The notes under the pieces: generated by a model
What the model was told of the DNA's origin: nothing
The model's database searches: none
The model's input: only the letters and a program-made list of their open reading frames with translations
Source: Chloroflexota bacterium
GTDB taxonomy: Bacteria; Chloroflexota; Anaerolineae; Anaerolineales; UBA11579
Length of the DNA stretch: 64,000 bases
NCBI GenBank assembly: GCA_013112575.1
Contig: JABFGG010000002.1
Location: forward strand, 434,001-498,000
Reading direction: 5' to 3'
Translations under genes and position numbers: made by a program
Shown here: positions 25,398 to 35,075 of the stretch, piece by piece
Numbering within the stretch: position 1 is the first letter of the stretch
How the letters are laid out: each line of letters begins with the position of its first letter

Positions 25398-26678
25398 ATG
25401 GCCGAACAAACGCTCTCTGCTAAAGACCTCAAAAAATTGGAAGCATATTTGCTGCGCACGTTGTCTAACCAGATTGAATCTGATCCACCACCGGCGGCGC
25501 GATACCGCGAAAAACTTGAAAGCTGGTTGGAGCAGGCGTTTGCCAGTACCAAAACAGAATTGCCGGAGGAGCAGCGCCAGAAGTTGTTTGATGAGGTGCT
25601 GGGGGAGTTGGTGGGCTACGGCCCTATCCAGCCATTGCTGGATGACCCAACTATCAGTGAAGTGATGGTCAATGGCCCTGATCTGGTATTCGTCGAGCGT
25701 GACGGGGAATTGATCGAAACGGATGTCAAGTTTGATGATGATGACCATGTGCTGCGGATCATCAACCGCATGATTCACCCTTTAGGGCGGCGTGTGGATT
25801 CGGATCATCCCAGCGCAGATGCGCGTTTGCCAGACGGCTCACGCGTCAATGTGATCATTCCGCCGGTAGCGCATAAAGGGTCGTGTATCACAGTGCGTAA
25901 ATTTGTGGAAAATAAGCTGACCATGGAGGATATCATTGGTCTGGGCACGCTTACGCCGCACATGTCCGAATTCCTACAAGCCTGTGTGGTTGCGCGCCTC
26001 AATGTCCTTATTTCTGGAAACACCAGTTCAGGCAAGACCACTATGCTTAATGTGATGACAGATTTCATTCCCGGTGGAGAAAGGATCGTCACCATCGAGG
26101 ATGCTGCTGAGTTAAGATTAAAGCAACGGCATGTGATTTCGCTGGAAACCAAACAACCGAATATGGATGGCAAGGGTGGTATGGGTACACGTGAACTGGT
26201 GCGCAATACTTTACGTATGCGTCCAGACCGCATTGTGGTGGGTGAAGTGCGCAGCGGGGAAGCTCTTGATATGTTGCAATCTATGAATACAGGGCATGAC
26301 GGCTCGATGACCACCCTGCATGCCAATTCACCACGCGATGCGATCGCCCGCCTGGAGACAATGGCGATGATGGCCGGATTGGATATGCCCTTGTTGGCCA
26401 TCCGCAAGCAGATCGCCTCAGCCATAAACTTAATCGTGCATATGGCGCGCTTGCCGGACGGTACACGAAAAATGGCCCGCATCACCGAGGTGGCGGGCAT
26501 GGAGGGGGAAGTAGTCACACTTTCAGATATATTTAAATTCGAGCAGGAAAGCGTTGATAAAAATGGAATGATCGTTGGAAAACTGATGCCCACCGGTATC
26601 CGGCCTGTTTTCACGCCCAAGCTGGAAGTGGCAGGCTATAACTTGGGTGGGGATATTTTTGGGGCGGGGTTGTACTGA
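25398..26678 (+). CDS. cpaF: CpaF/TadA-type secretion ATPase
   Basis: 426 residues. N-terminal helical domain, then GYGPIQPLLDDPTISEVMVNGPD, Walker A GNTSSGKTTM, the Asp box with TIEDAAELRL, MRPDRIVVGEVR (Walker B region) and HDGSMTTLHANSP (His box). These are the marks of type IV pilus/Tad secretion ATPases of the CpaF group. No tadB, tadC, pilin or secretin gene is adjacent, so it is an orphan here. It is divergent from the DUF8091-like gene. Confidence 0.9.
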   Translation: MAEQTLSAKDLKKLEAYLLRTLSNQIESDPPPAARYREKLESWLEQAFASTKTELPEEQRQKLFDEVLGELVGYGPIQPLLDDPTISEVMVNGPDLVFVERDGELIETDVKFDDDDHVLRIINRMIHPLGRRVDSDHPSADARLPDGSRVNVIIPPVAHKGSCITVRKFVENKLTMEDIIGLGTLTPHMSEFLQACVVARLNVLISGNTSSGKTTMLNVMTDFIPGGERIVTIEDAAELRLKQRHVISLETKQPNMDGKGGMGTRELVRNTLRMRPDRIVVGEVRSGEALDMLQSMNTGHDGSMTTLHANSPRDAIARLETMAMMAGLDMPLLAIRKQIASAINLIVHMARLPDGTRKMARITEVAGMEGEVVTLSDIFKFEQESVDKNGMIVGKLMPTGIRPVFTPKLEVAGYNLGGDIFGAGLY

Positions 26679-26726
26679 TTGATGCGTAGGGAGAAAGTAA
26701 AATTCGCAAGAATTTGTTTACTATAT

Positions 26727-27596
26727 CTATAAGCAAAACTCTTCCAAAATTTTTAGCAGGGTATCTACTTCCGAATCACTTAATTGACCGGATAATTTTG
26801 ATGCGATCTTCCAATCGATTTTAGCCTTTTCTGGATTGTAGTCATCTTTGAGTAAATTGATTTCTTTGAGTCTGGTTACTATATTGTCTCGTTGTGACGT
26901 ACCGCCCGGGTAATAATCTTTGTTTACTGTTATAAGGATATAGCCTACACCATGAAAAATGAATATCCTCTTTCCCGTATTTCCTACTACGCCAAAAGCG
27001 GGCCGAAAGGAATAGCTTTGGTCAAATCTTTTGTTGGCAACTGCCCAATCAAGTATCCTTTTCTGGATTTCCCACTTCTGGTTTTTTGTTTTGTGGCTAG
27101 ACATATCAGTAAAAAACTTAGTTAAATTTTTCGGTGTCCATGGGAAGACTTTTTGTTCCCGAATATCCCATCCAAAACATGCCTGGTTAAAAATTCCAAA
27201 GAGGAAGATTAGCTCTTGGCTGTTTAATTGAGTTACTTTTCTTGAACCCAAAATACTACGTTTGGAGTCTTCCAGCTTAGGCTTGACATCTACTATGTTT
27301 ATCGATCTAAGCCAACGAAGCATGTCGTCGCGTTCTTCGGGACCTTCGGGATACTTTTCTACATTTAGGAAAACTCGCATTTCCCCATTACTATATATTG
27401 AGAAGACTCTGCCTCTTTTTCTACCAGCAATCCCAAACGCAGCTGATTTAGCTCTACTTTTCTGAAACCGATCATTTGAAATTGCCCAATCAAGGATCTT
27501 CTGTAAATTCTCCCCAGCCCCATTTGGCAATTTGCTAAATTCTTTCTGGAGCCTTTCGTGTGTCCAATCAATCTTTTCACTCATATGAGGCTTCAT
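26727..27596 (-). CDS. Uncharacterised protein with two tandem copies of one domain
   Basis: 289 residues, no signal or membrane segment, AT-rich coding sequence. Residues about 11-137 and 153-287 are an internal duplication. ILDWAISNDRF (34-44) matches ILDWAVANKRF (181-191). AAFGIAGRKRGRVFSIYSNG matches PAFGVVGNTGKRIFIFHGVG. KYPEGPEERDDM matches DYYPGGTSQRDNI. Each unit looks like a helical part followed by a small beta domain and a helix ending in a DW- or SL-containing region. Composition unlike its neighbours suggests transfer. No family recognised; start could also be ATG 27584. Confidence 0.6.
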   Translation of the reverse strand: MKPHMSEKIDWTHERLQKEFSKLPNGAGENLQKILDWAISNDRFQKSRAKSAAFGIAGRKRGRVFSIYSNGEMRVFLNVEKYPEGPEERDDMLRWLRSINIVDVKPKLEDSKRSILGSRKVTQLNSQELIFLFGIFNQACFGWDIREQKVFPWTPKNLTKFFTDMSSHKTKNQKWEIQKRILDWAVANKRFDQSYSFRPAFGVVGNTGKRIFIFHGVGYILITVNKDYYPGGTSQRDNIVTRLKEINLLKDDYNPEKAKIDWKIASKLSGQLSDSEVDTLLKILEEFCL

Positions 27597-27662
27597 CTAG
27601 ATTAGACTTCATCAAATTAGTGTATTTTTCTTGAAAGATCAAAACTCAGTTCCTGGCAAATT

Positions 27663-28445
27663 TTACTTGTAGCCCTCAAATGAAATCAACATCAGATTTT
27701 CAATGAAGACTTCTCCTCCCTTCGAGCCGATTCTAAATCTCCATTCCTTGCCTGTCCATTCATCTCCAAAAGCTTGATCATAACGTATGATGCGGGTGGG
27801 GTCATTCGCGTCCCATACAACAGCCAGAAATTCCCCATCGGAATTTACTGCCAATAATATGTAGTACAACTCATTTACATTTAGAGTTAAATTGCCTATT
27901 AATGGTTGATATCCTAACCATTCCTCCCCAAACCTATTGCTCATATTCGTAACATCACCGCCATGAACTGACCATCCACGGAAACTTGGTGTGCCAAATT
28001 CGCCGGTTTGGATGCCGATGTTGTAATTAGCGCCCGACCCTCGTGAAAATCGGCCTAAGATTGCGTGGCCCTCAGTGAAGGATTCGTTTGTTATAAAGTA
28101 GGCATCCCAATCTGGTGTATTGTTTAGCTGAATTTTCCCGTCTGAAAATTTCCCGAATTCGTATTCCCACATAAATGAAGATGAATAGCTAAGTCCATAC
28201 TCCAGCTCAACCATTGGCTGGACCAAGTAGTCTGACAAAATGGGAGGAGTCTCAATTGTTGGCACGAGGGTTGAAGTGGGTTCCGGTTCAGGCGTTTTAG
28301 TAGCAGTAGGTGGGGGTGTCTGGGTTGGCTGTTCTGTTGCAGTAGGTATAGTAGTTGGCGTACTAGTTGGCTGAGATTGGCAACTCGCCAAAAATCCAAA
28401 AATAACGATGAAAATGACCAGATGAAAGAATCGAACTTGAAACAT
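27663..28445 (-). CDS. Lipoprotein with Pro/Thr linker and lectin-like C-terminal domain
   Basis: 260 residues. Signal peptide ends in lipobox LASC (Cys 22). A Pro/Thr-rich linker (about 25-65) is followed by a beta-rich domain of about 190 residues with FSDGKIQL, GWSVHGG and WRFRIG, which looks like a concanavalin-type jelly roll (inference). GGAGG precedes the ATG. AT-rich like its neighbours. Substrate unknown. Confidence 0.75.
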   Translation of the reverse strand: MFQVRFFHLVIFIVIFGFLASCQSQPTSTPTTIPTATEQPTQTPPPTATKTPEPEPTSTLVPTIETPPILSDYLVQPMVELEYGLSYSSSFMWEYEFGKFSDGKIQLNNTPDWDAYFITNESFTEGHAILGRFSRGSGANYNIGIQTGEFGTPSFRGWSVHGGDVTNMSNRFGEEWLGYQPLIGNLTLNVNELYYILLAVNSDGEFLAVVWDANDPTRIIRYDQAFGDEWTGKEWRFRIGSKGGEVFIENLMLISFEGYK

Positions 28446-28486
28446 ATTTATTTCCTCCGACTTGAATATTGAACTGTTTGCTTATT

Positions 28487-28855
28487 CTATCGTATCGACA
28501 ATATCTGCAGAATGATAATCACCATGAAGACGACCAGTTGAAAAGCAGCGATAGAAAATAACTCCCGGTGCTTCCAAATCGCCACAAAAATATACGTGAA
28601 CAGATTAATGAGGATAATGCCGAGCGGGAAATATGCGGCCACACCTGACAAACTGATCACATCGAAGAATTGGAAAATGTGAATCAAGCCTACTGCAAAC
28701 AATAGGATGCCGCCTTGCAGGGACATCACGCGCACAGAACCAATGAGATTCCTGTCATCAGTAGCCTTGCTGACATTGGCAACCGGCTGCATTTCTCCGT
28801 AAACAATGTGCAAGATGCTGAGAATCAAGATGAGTATGCCTGCTGCCAATTCCAT
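28487..28855 (-). CDS. Uncharacterised four-TM membrane protein (122 aa)
   Basis: Four hydrophobic helices (about 4-20, 44-63, 69-92, 100-120) with a polar loop containing DDRN between the first and second. AAGGAG precedes the ATG. No family recognised. Confidence 0.7.
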   Translation of the reverse strand: MELAAGILILILSILHIVYGEMQPVANVSKATDDRNLIGSVRVMSLQGGILLFAVGLIHIFQFFDVISLSGVAAYFPLGIILINLFTYIFVAIWKHRELFSIAAFQLVVFMVIIILQILSIR

Positions 28856-28945
28856 TTTGACTCCTTTTTCCTTGTAGATGAGCGATTCACTTGTGGCTAG
28901 TCCTCATTGTCGCATAATTTTGGGGTTGTGTCCGTGATTTTAGGC

Positions 28946-28971
28946 AAATAGCGGCCTAATGGCCGCTATTT
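28946..28971. terminator. Perfect inverted repeat, possible terminator of dinB
   Basis: AAATAGCGGCC and GGCCGCTATTT form an 11-bp perfect stem with loop TAAT, lying 154 bases beyond the dinB stop on the minus strand. The T tract is weak. The 269-base gap from 28856 to 29124 holds no gene I can support. Confidence 0.5.
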
Positions 28972-29124
28972 ATTGTGAGTGCGAGGACGATAGGCTGAGA
29001 TGTTTGGGGTGGAGTTTGAAACCTTATGCCTCGCTTGGATGCCAACACTATACAATAGTTTTGCAGTTGAATATTTTTCAATGCTGAAAGCTAACGGGAG
29101 TGAAAGTCCAATCCAGATATTAGA

Positions 29125-30309
29125 TTATTCCTTACCCTGCTTTATGGCATCTTCTCCAAATTTCTTCTGGATCTCCTTCACGGCGATCTCCAATTGAGCT
29201 TCCTTTTTGTACTCGGCAACATCCCACAGAGTTAACTGTTTCCCTGGTTTTTCAAGGTTGCTGACACCCACACCGATCAAGCGGACTGCCTGTCCGGGCT
29301 TGCGATTGGCATTCATCAATTGCAGGCCGGTCTTGTAGATGATCTCTGCTTCGTCGGTGGGGGCAGCCAAGGTGGTTTGTCGTGTGAGCGTGGTGAAGTC
29401 GGGCCAGCGTAGTTTGATTTTGACCGTCTTGCCCTTGAGGTCTTTGTAGGCTAGGGCCTTGGCAACACGTTCTGCTTGCTTGCGGAGGGCCTGTTTTAGT
29501 TCTGTTTCATCACTGATGTCCTCCCGGAAAGTAATCTCCTGGCTGACGGATTTGGTTTCGCGTGAAGTCGAGACAGGACGCGTATCGATGCCCTTGGCGC
29601 GGCGTGCCAGGTCACCGCCATGCTGCCCGAAACGCCGTCGCAGGTCATCTTGGGGCCAGCTTGCAATGTCGCCGATGGTACGAATGCCTAATTCCGCCAA
29701 GCGGGCAGCAGTTTTAGGCCCAACACCCCATAGAGCTTTTGTAGGGAGGGGAGCAAGGAACTCGGCCTCGCGCCCCGGAGGAACAACCTGGATGGCATTG
29801 GGATAATCTTTACCATCACCGGCTTTTTTACCAACGTCGGAGGCGACTTTGGCAATGAGTTTGTTGGTTGCTACTCCTAAAGAATTGGGCAAGCCGGTTT
29901 CATCAAGGATGCGTGCCTGGAGCTCTTTGGCCACTGCCGACGCCAGTTTCTCGTTATCTGTCACATCGAGGAAGGCTTCGTCGATGGAGATTTGCTCAAC
30001 CAGAGGAGTCGCCTGGCGCAATACTTTCATCACCTGGCGTGACCTGCGACTGTACTCGTCGCGGCTCCCGCGCACAATGACCAGTTCCTTGCAGACCTGC
30101 ACAGCACGCGCCATGGGCATGGCTGAGTGCACACCAAAGGCGCGTGCAGGGTAAGAGCAGGAAGTTACCACGCCGCGCCCGGTTGGGCTGCCGCCAACCG
30201 CAAATGGTTTGCCTTTGAGGCTTGGGTCGAGCAACTCCTCAACTGCGCAATAGAAAGCGTCGAGGTCCAGGTGAATGATCTTGCGGTATGGTGGTTGTGG
30301 ATTGTCCAT
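29125..30309 (-). CDS. dinB: DNA polymerase IV (Y-family)
   Basis: 394 residues from the ATG at 30309; a longer frame to 30345 adds a hydrophobic leader not seen in the family. HLDLDAFYCAVEE and SIDEAFLDVT carry the catalytic acids; GVATNKLIAKVASDVGKK, LWGVGPKTAARL (HhH) and a little-finger domain follow. Translesion polymerase. The C terminus lacks an obvious beta-clamp motif beyond LTLWD near residue 362. No SOS box seen upstream. Confidence 0.93.
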   Translation of the reverse strand: MDNPQPPYRKIIHLDLDAFYCAVEELLDPSLKGKPFAVGGSPTGRGVVTSCSYPARAFGVHSAMPMARAVQVCKELVIVRGSRDEYSRRSRQVMKVLRQATPLVEQISIDEAFLDVTDNEKLASAVAKELQARILDETGLPNSLGVATNKLIAKVASDVGKKAGDGKDYPNAIQVVPPGREAEFLAPLPTKALWGVGPKTAARLAELGIRTIGDIASWPQDDLRRRFGQHGGDLARRAKGIDTRPVSTSRETKSVSQEITFREDISDETELKQALRKQAERVAKALAYKDLKGKTVKIKLRWPDFTTLTRQTTLAAPTDEAEIIYKTGLQLMNANRKPGQAVRLIGVGVSNLEKPGKQLTLWDVAEYKKEAQLEIAVKEIQKKFGEDAIKQGKE

Positions 30310-30407
30310 AATTGTGACTACAACTACTATAGCACAAATGAGCACTATCAGATGGGTTTGTCAAGGGCTTGCCAGGAACCCCACGAATACTACGGCCTTA
30401 GACTCTT

Positions 30408-32432
30408 TTATTCTTCTCGCAATTCGAATAACAAATATGCCCCATTAAAATCCTCGACTAACTGCATTTCATTGGTTTGCAGATCATCAAGAATAGCTAG
30501 ATCTTGGATTTCAATGTTGTCTCCACCATCTTCAAAAAGAGTTTCTAACCCGGCTTGAAAAAGCAGTATGTGCGTAATGTCCTGAGAATTCCAATTAGTA
30601 GCAATTTCTGTTGCGTTCCTTTTATGGTACTTGGTCTGATGAAGGAAATTATCCAACAAAGCGTCTGGTCTGCAATCCACTTGACAAAGGTAACTGCGTG
30701 GTTCCCATAAGAACAGCACTCGGGCATTATCTGGCAAATCGTTGACGCGGTCTATAACGATTTTATAAAGGCCCATGCGACGCTCCAGAAAAGTTTGTCT
30801 GGATTCGAGGCCAAAGACTACGGAGATGGGGTTATCCTGAATGAAATTGCTTCCGGTTGTGACTAACAACAAAGCCATATTGATGTAAAGAACGGTGTTG
30901 AGTACCCAATGGAAATCCAATTGGGGATTAGTAAGGGTTTTGATACGGGAAAGTGCCAAACCACCCATAACAGCCATAATACCAAATACTGGCATTAACA
31001 GGCGGGACTGGAGTAGAAGGCCAGAACGAGCAAGCCCAAATAACCAGAGTGTGTAGTTGATTCCAAAGAAGGCAAGTAAATACCCCAAGGTTTTCCGTTC
31101 AGTAGAGTTAATGTAGCCCCATGCCAATGGTAATAGAAAAATGGCAGAAAAAACCAGGGGCCCGATTGGCCCTCCAAACCCTTCTTTCCCTTTGATGCCT
31201 AAGATAGTGGCTTCGATGGGGGCAGTTACTAGACGCATTGGGTCTGTTGAAGCAAATCCAGTGCCTGGACGGTCATAAAATGCTGAGCGCCACTCATCCC
31301 AATAAATAGCATTTTCAATAAAGAAGGGATAAAAGGGATTGCCGGTTGTGTAGAAGTTTTTGAGGAAGTATGGAGCTGACACAACAAATGCCAGGATAGT
31401 GACCGGGCCGAGGCGACGAAAGATTTCTCCAAACCCCGAATTGCGGGAGCTCCAAATTATAAGGGATGCAATTGCAAACGGGACTGCAATAGCAGTATAT
31501 TTGACGCTTACACAGAATCCGAGCAGCAGGCCAAGAGGAAAAAGCCAAGCATTTGATTTCTTTTCCTGCCAACGCAGAAAAACATAAAGGGAGGCAGTCG
31601 TGTAAAAGAGCAAAGTTCCATCATTGTAAGGCAAACCAATCAGTTCAAAGACAATGGGTATGGAAATGAAGATGAGTGCTCCATGCCATGCGACCGTCCT
31701 TCCAAAATAGCGTTTTGATATCTCAACGGTAAGGATTAAAGACAGCACTCCGAATATGAAATGAAATAGTGCTACAGCTCGTTCGCCAACAAGTAAGAGA
31801 GCGAACAAGAAATGCATGTTGCTTAATGGGGGAAAGCCAAGGTAATGAATGTTTAATGGGTGGTTTATTTGTCCGTTTTCTATGTATAGTTTTGGGCCAG
31901 TTAGATGATAAACATGCGAATCCCAAGCGGTGGGCGGTGATAAGGCATTTACGAAAGCGAATAAAAACAGCACAGCGCCAAAGACCCAGATCCATTTTTG
32001 CAACGTAGTCTGTGGCCTGGGAAGTGTGATACTACGTAGTTCAGAAAAGACCAGCTTGAGTTGTTTGCGTAGAAGCACTGCAGTTACTAACAGGCTGAGC
32101 CAGGCAATCCAACTTGCCAGCAAACCGAGGATGCCAAGCCCAAATATAAGTAGGGCGAGAATCCCCAGACCAAGCCCTATGCCTAGGGCAATGTGTGTGA
32201 TTTGGTTGCCTTCAAATATTCGCTGAGGAAGGATGAGTGTGCCGATGGCGGAGGCTACCCAAAGAACAAAGAGCCAGACCAGAATACTGGATATAGTCTG
32301 AGCCAGGACCATGGCGGCTGATAATGAAACCGGTTTGTGGGACCAGTAATAGCCAGCCGTAAAGGCAAAGATAAGCAGAATAGCAAAGAAGACGCGCAAC
32401 AGCCAGGCTAATGATATTTTATTCTCATTCAT
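30408..32432 (-). CDS. GT-C superfamily membrane glycosyltransferase (ArnT/PMT-like)
   Basis: 674 residues with a dozen or more hydrophobic helices. TAWDSHVYHL in the first long extracytoplasmic loop holds the Asp typical of PMT_2/ArnT-like enzymes, and GFPPLSNMHFL follows. The C-terminal soluble tail (about 530-674) includes ARVLFLWEPRSYLCQ, as in related lipid-carrier-dependent transferases. It probably uses a polyprenyl-phosphate sugar on the outer face of the membrane; acceptor unknown. Stands apart from other envelope genes. Confidence 0.75.
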   Translation of the reverse strand: MNENKISLAWLLRVFFAILLIFAFTAGYYWSHKPVSLSAAMVLAQTISSILVWLFVLWVASAIGTLILPQRIFEGNQITHIALGIGLGLGILALLIFGLGILGLLASWIAWLSLLVTAVLLRKQLKLVFSELRSITLPRPQTTLQKWIWVFGAVLFLFAFVNALSPPTAWDSHVYHLTGPKLYIENGQINHPLNIHYLGFPPLSNMHFLFALLLVGERAVALFHFIFGVLSLILTVEISKRYFGRTVAWHGALIFISIPIVFELIGLPYNDGTLLFYTTASLYVFLRWQEKKSNAWLFPLGLLLGFCVSVKYTAIAVPFAIASLIIWSSRNSGFGEIFRRLGPVTILAFVVSAPYFLKNFYTTGNPFYPFFIENAIYWDEWRSAFYDRPGTGFASTDPMRLVTAPIEATILGIKGKEGFGGPIGPLVFSAIFLLPLAWGYINSTERKTLGYLLAFFGINYTLWLFGLARSGLLLQSRLLMPVFGIMAVMGGLALSRIKTLTNPQLDFHWVLNTVLYINMALLLVTTGSNFIQDNPISVVFGLESRQTFLERRMGLYKIVIDRVNDLPDNARVLFLWEPRSYLCQVDCRPDALLDNFLHQTKYHKRNATEIATNWNSQDITHILLFQAGLETLFEDGGDNIEIQDLAILDDLQTNEMQLVEDFNGAYLLFELREE

Positions 32433-32544
32433 AATTGTGTTATCTCAATTGTAGTTTATCCTCAGAATGCAATCTGTACTACTGCTATTGACTGACCAAA
32501 TTGATAACTACATCTGTTCCCAGTGTTATGTGAATATTAAGAAT

Positions 32545-32572
32545 AAAAGCCCTGGCATTCGCCAGGGCTTTT
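32545..32572. terminator. Terminator of the large Cys-repeat lipoprotein
   Basis: AAAAGCCCTGGC and GCCAGGGCTTTT form a 12-bp perfect inverted repeat with loop ATTC; works in either direction, and by position ends the minus-strand gene at 32595. Confidence 0.9.
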
Positions 32573-32594
32573 ATTGGGTTGCTATACGTAAAGA

Positions 32595-34964
32595 CTAGGG
32601 GCAAGGTAGCCCGACTGCGCTCGGGCTGCAGCGCGTGGGTTCAGGATCATCATCATCATCCTTGGGCTCACGTGTCTCGTCTGGTGTTGGTGTAGCCGTC
32701 GGTTCGAGAGTTGGGCGTGGCAGTAACTCATCGTCATCGCGGTCGTCCGGGTTGCAGGGCACACCGGCAGGCGTGTAGCCGTCCGTGCACGGGTCTTCAG
32801 TAGGTGTTGGTGTGCAGGGCACAGCACCGGCAGCAGCCGTGTCATTGGTGCAGGGATCCTCTTCCGGTGGGTCACAGGGCAGGCCTTCCGGAGTGTAGCC
32901 GTCGATGCAGGGCTCATCAGTAGGCGTAGGCGTCATTGTAAGGGTCGGCGTCGGGTCCGGATCGTCACAGTCCAGCATATCGACGAAGAGTTGGTAGAAG
33001 GGGAACAGGAAGGCGTCAGGTGTGTTGATCCATTGCGGGTACTTGGTAAAGAGCCAGTCTTTCCATTCTGCAAAGGTCGGTTCCGGGCACTCCAGGTCGG
33101 GATAGTCATCCGGCGGCTCACATTCATTGATCAGCAGCCACAGCTCCCACATGTCCTGTAAATAACTCATGGAGTCATCTGGGGTGATGATGACTTGAAT
33201 CTGTATGTCATTGTTGGCTTCGGTTAATTCAACCAAGTTCATGGAGATCAACTCACTGTTGACCTGAGCCTGCTCTTGGGGTTGCAATTGCTCAAATTGA
33301 ACCGGCAGGAAAACCGCATTGCTGTCATTGTCGCTTTGGTCATTGCCATTTGAAGGCGGGGTGAACAACTCGACAAAGTCTTCGAAAGTCAGGTCCGGTG
33401 GGCAGATGCCAGGGGGTTCGCAGCCCAGTTCTTCCAGATACAGGATGTAGAGCAAGAAGAGTTCTTTGATCTTTTGTGCGTTCTGTTTTTCCTCTTCAGC
33501 AGGATCGACAACTTCTTGAATCACGGGTCCATTATTGTCCGGAACCAGTTCGATTAGGGTGTGCTGCAAAATGAGTTGGTCACCTGATGAGCCATTTTGA
33601 TCGGAGGCTTCCACTATTTGAGCGGGACCCTGTTGTCCTTTGACCCACAAGATGAACTCCCAGAAGGTAAAGTGCGGAGGGCATTCATCGGGTGGGGCGC
33701 AGTCCGTGCTTTCCAGATATTCACGGTACCTGATCTGCAGCCATTTATCCAAGAGCTCTTCAGTTATCGCCGGATCTCGGCTCATGATCACGTCGTCCTG
33801 CGAAGACCCTTGTTCGTTAGACTCGGCTTGATCCAATTCGGTAAACACGAATTGCAAGTAGGTTTCGTTTTGGTTCAGGTGGCCAAGAGCTACTTCCTGG
33901 TATTCAGATTTGTCCAGCAATACCAAATGGTTATAACCACCGTTGTTTTCATTGAGGCCCTCAATTGTGGCAATTTGTCTATCACCACCCAATTCTGAAA
34001 GCAGGCTCAGAAGGAAGGCTTCTCGCCAAGATTCGAAAGATAGTGGCGGCAAGCAGACCTCGCCAGAACCCGGAGTTGAAACTACTTCCGAATTACATAA
34101 AGAAGGATCATCCGTGAGTGGAGCGCCCCAGATATTGGCGCAAGTATTGTCCAATGCATAGATTTCATTGGAGGGAAAATACTGCTGGCCCTGGTAAACA
34201 TCCCCAGCAGCTTCATGGGCAATGGCGTCGTGGTAATCAAAGCTGTTTGGCTGTTCAACGCCGTCGTCAGACCATACCCACCATTTGAAAGTGGCGTCTG
34301 CACTAACCAGATCAGTCTTGAAGGCGATTTCAATGGCAGGACGGATGTCGTTGACAGTACGTGCCCAGGCGAAGTCTTTATCTACACCTGTGCCCTGGTT
34401 GAACAGATCCAGGTCATAGCCATCAATTTCGCCAAGCAGATCCGGTTCGCGCGGTACCTGATTGCCAACGTCGTCATTGCTATCCGCAAAGACCTGTACA
34501 CCGAGCACATCCCAGTTCTCGTCCAACTGACTGAGATCGGCCAGTACGAGGTAGTCGCCACGGCCTTCCATGCCCAGATCCATTTCGAGGCCATAAAGAC
34601 CTGCGAGGGGCTGGCCTTCAGCCAGATCGTAAGGGGTGATGCGCAAGTAGAACCATTCCCCATCAGAACCCAGATCAGCACTGAGGATGTCCAGGTTGGC
34701 GTAGTATTCGTCCTGGTTGCTGGCATTGAAGGGCCGCTCGTAGCGGTTGAGTTGCCAACTATCACAGCCCAAGGCTGGTTGGATCAACTCACCATTGGTA
34801 GCAATGACACCTGTATTACAGTCTAGAATGGATTGGCTATAGACGGGCCATTGGGGGATAGACTGGTGCTCGTCGGTTTGTAAAACATCAAGAGCACCAC
34901 AGGCGCTGAGGGCTAAAGCAAACAGCGCAAAAACAAAAAGAGTGAAAATAGGTTTGGTTTTCAT
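32595..34964 (-). CDS. Large lipoprotein with Cys-framed C-terminal repeats
   Basis: 789 residues. Signal peptide with lipobox LSAC, then a domain with EYYANLDILSADLGSDGEW and YGLEMDLGMEGRGDY that looks like a secreted carbohydrate- or surface-layer-type beta domain. A middle region repeats a pattern of CxPPxxCPPxxTFxxF several times (for example CAPPDECPPHFTFWEF and CEPPGICPPDLTFEDF). The C-terminal tail repeats CIDGYTPEGLPCD, CTDGYTPAGVPCN and similar, with Pro/Thr spacers. AGGAGG precedes the ATG. Surface-exposed and disulfide-rich by inference; function unknown. Confidence 0.8.
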   Translation of the reverse strand: MKTKPIFTLFVFALFALALSACGALDVLQTDEHQSIPQWPVYSQSILDCNTGVIATNGELIQPALGCDSWQLNRYERPFNASNQDEYYANLDILSADLGSDGEWFYLRITPYDLAEGQPLAGLYGLEMDLGMEGRGDYLVLADLSQLDENWDVLGVQVFADSNDDVGNQVPREPDLLGEIDGYDLDLFNQGTGVDKDFAWARTVNDIRPAIEIAFKTDLVSADATFKWWVWSDDGVEQPNSFDYHDAIAHEAAGDVYQGQQYFPSNEIYALDNTCANIWGAPLTDDPSLCNSEVVSTPGSGEVCLPPLSFESWREAFLLSLLSELGGDRQIATIEGLNENNGGYNHLVLLDKSEYQEVALGHLNQNETYLQFVFTELDQAESNEQGSSQDDVIMSRDPAITEELLDKWLQIRYREYLESTDCAPPDECPPHFTFWEFILWVKGQQGPAQIVEASDQNGSSGDQLILQHTLIELVPDNNGPVIQEVVDPAEEEKQNAQKIKELFLLYILYLEELGCEPPGICPPDLTFEDFVELFTPPSNGNDQSDNDSNAVFLPVQFEQLQPQEQAQVNSELISMNLVELTEANNDIQIQVIITPDDSMSYLQDMWELWLLINECEPPDDYPDLECPEPTFAEWKDWLFTKYPQWINTPDAFLFPFYQLFVDMLDCDDPDPTPTLTMTPTPTDEPCIDGYTPEGLPCDPPEEDPCTNDTAAAGAVPCTPTPTEDPCTDGYTPAGVPCNPDDRDDDELLPRPTLEPTATPTPDETREPKDDDDDPEPTRCSPSAVGLPCP

Positions 34965-35075
34965 CTCTGCCTCCTTTGAGACAATATCTAATATCGTCCA
35001 AACAACGAGGCAAAGGGGTGATTTTGTTACAGTTTAGGGGTGGGAATTGGGTACTAAGGGGATAGAAATAGGCAA

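Noticed and set aside
25805..26620. Minus-strand frame opposite cpaF
   Set aside because: Antisense shadow of a gene with complete ATPase motifs.
30310..30407. Possible SOS box upstream of dinB
   Set aside because: No GAAC-N4-GTTC or CTGT-N8-ACAG palindrome was found in the gap.
32582..32917. Minus-strand frame rich in Thr, Arg and Pro
   Set aside because: Out-of-frame reading of the Cys/Pro repeat tail of the large lipoprotein.
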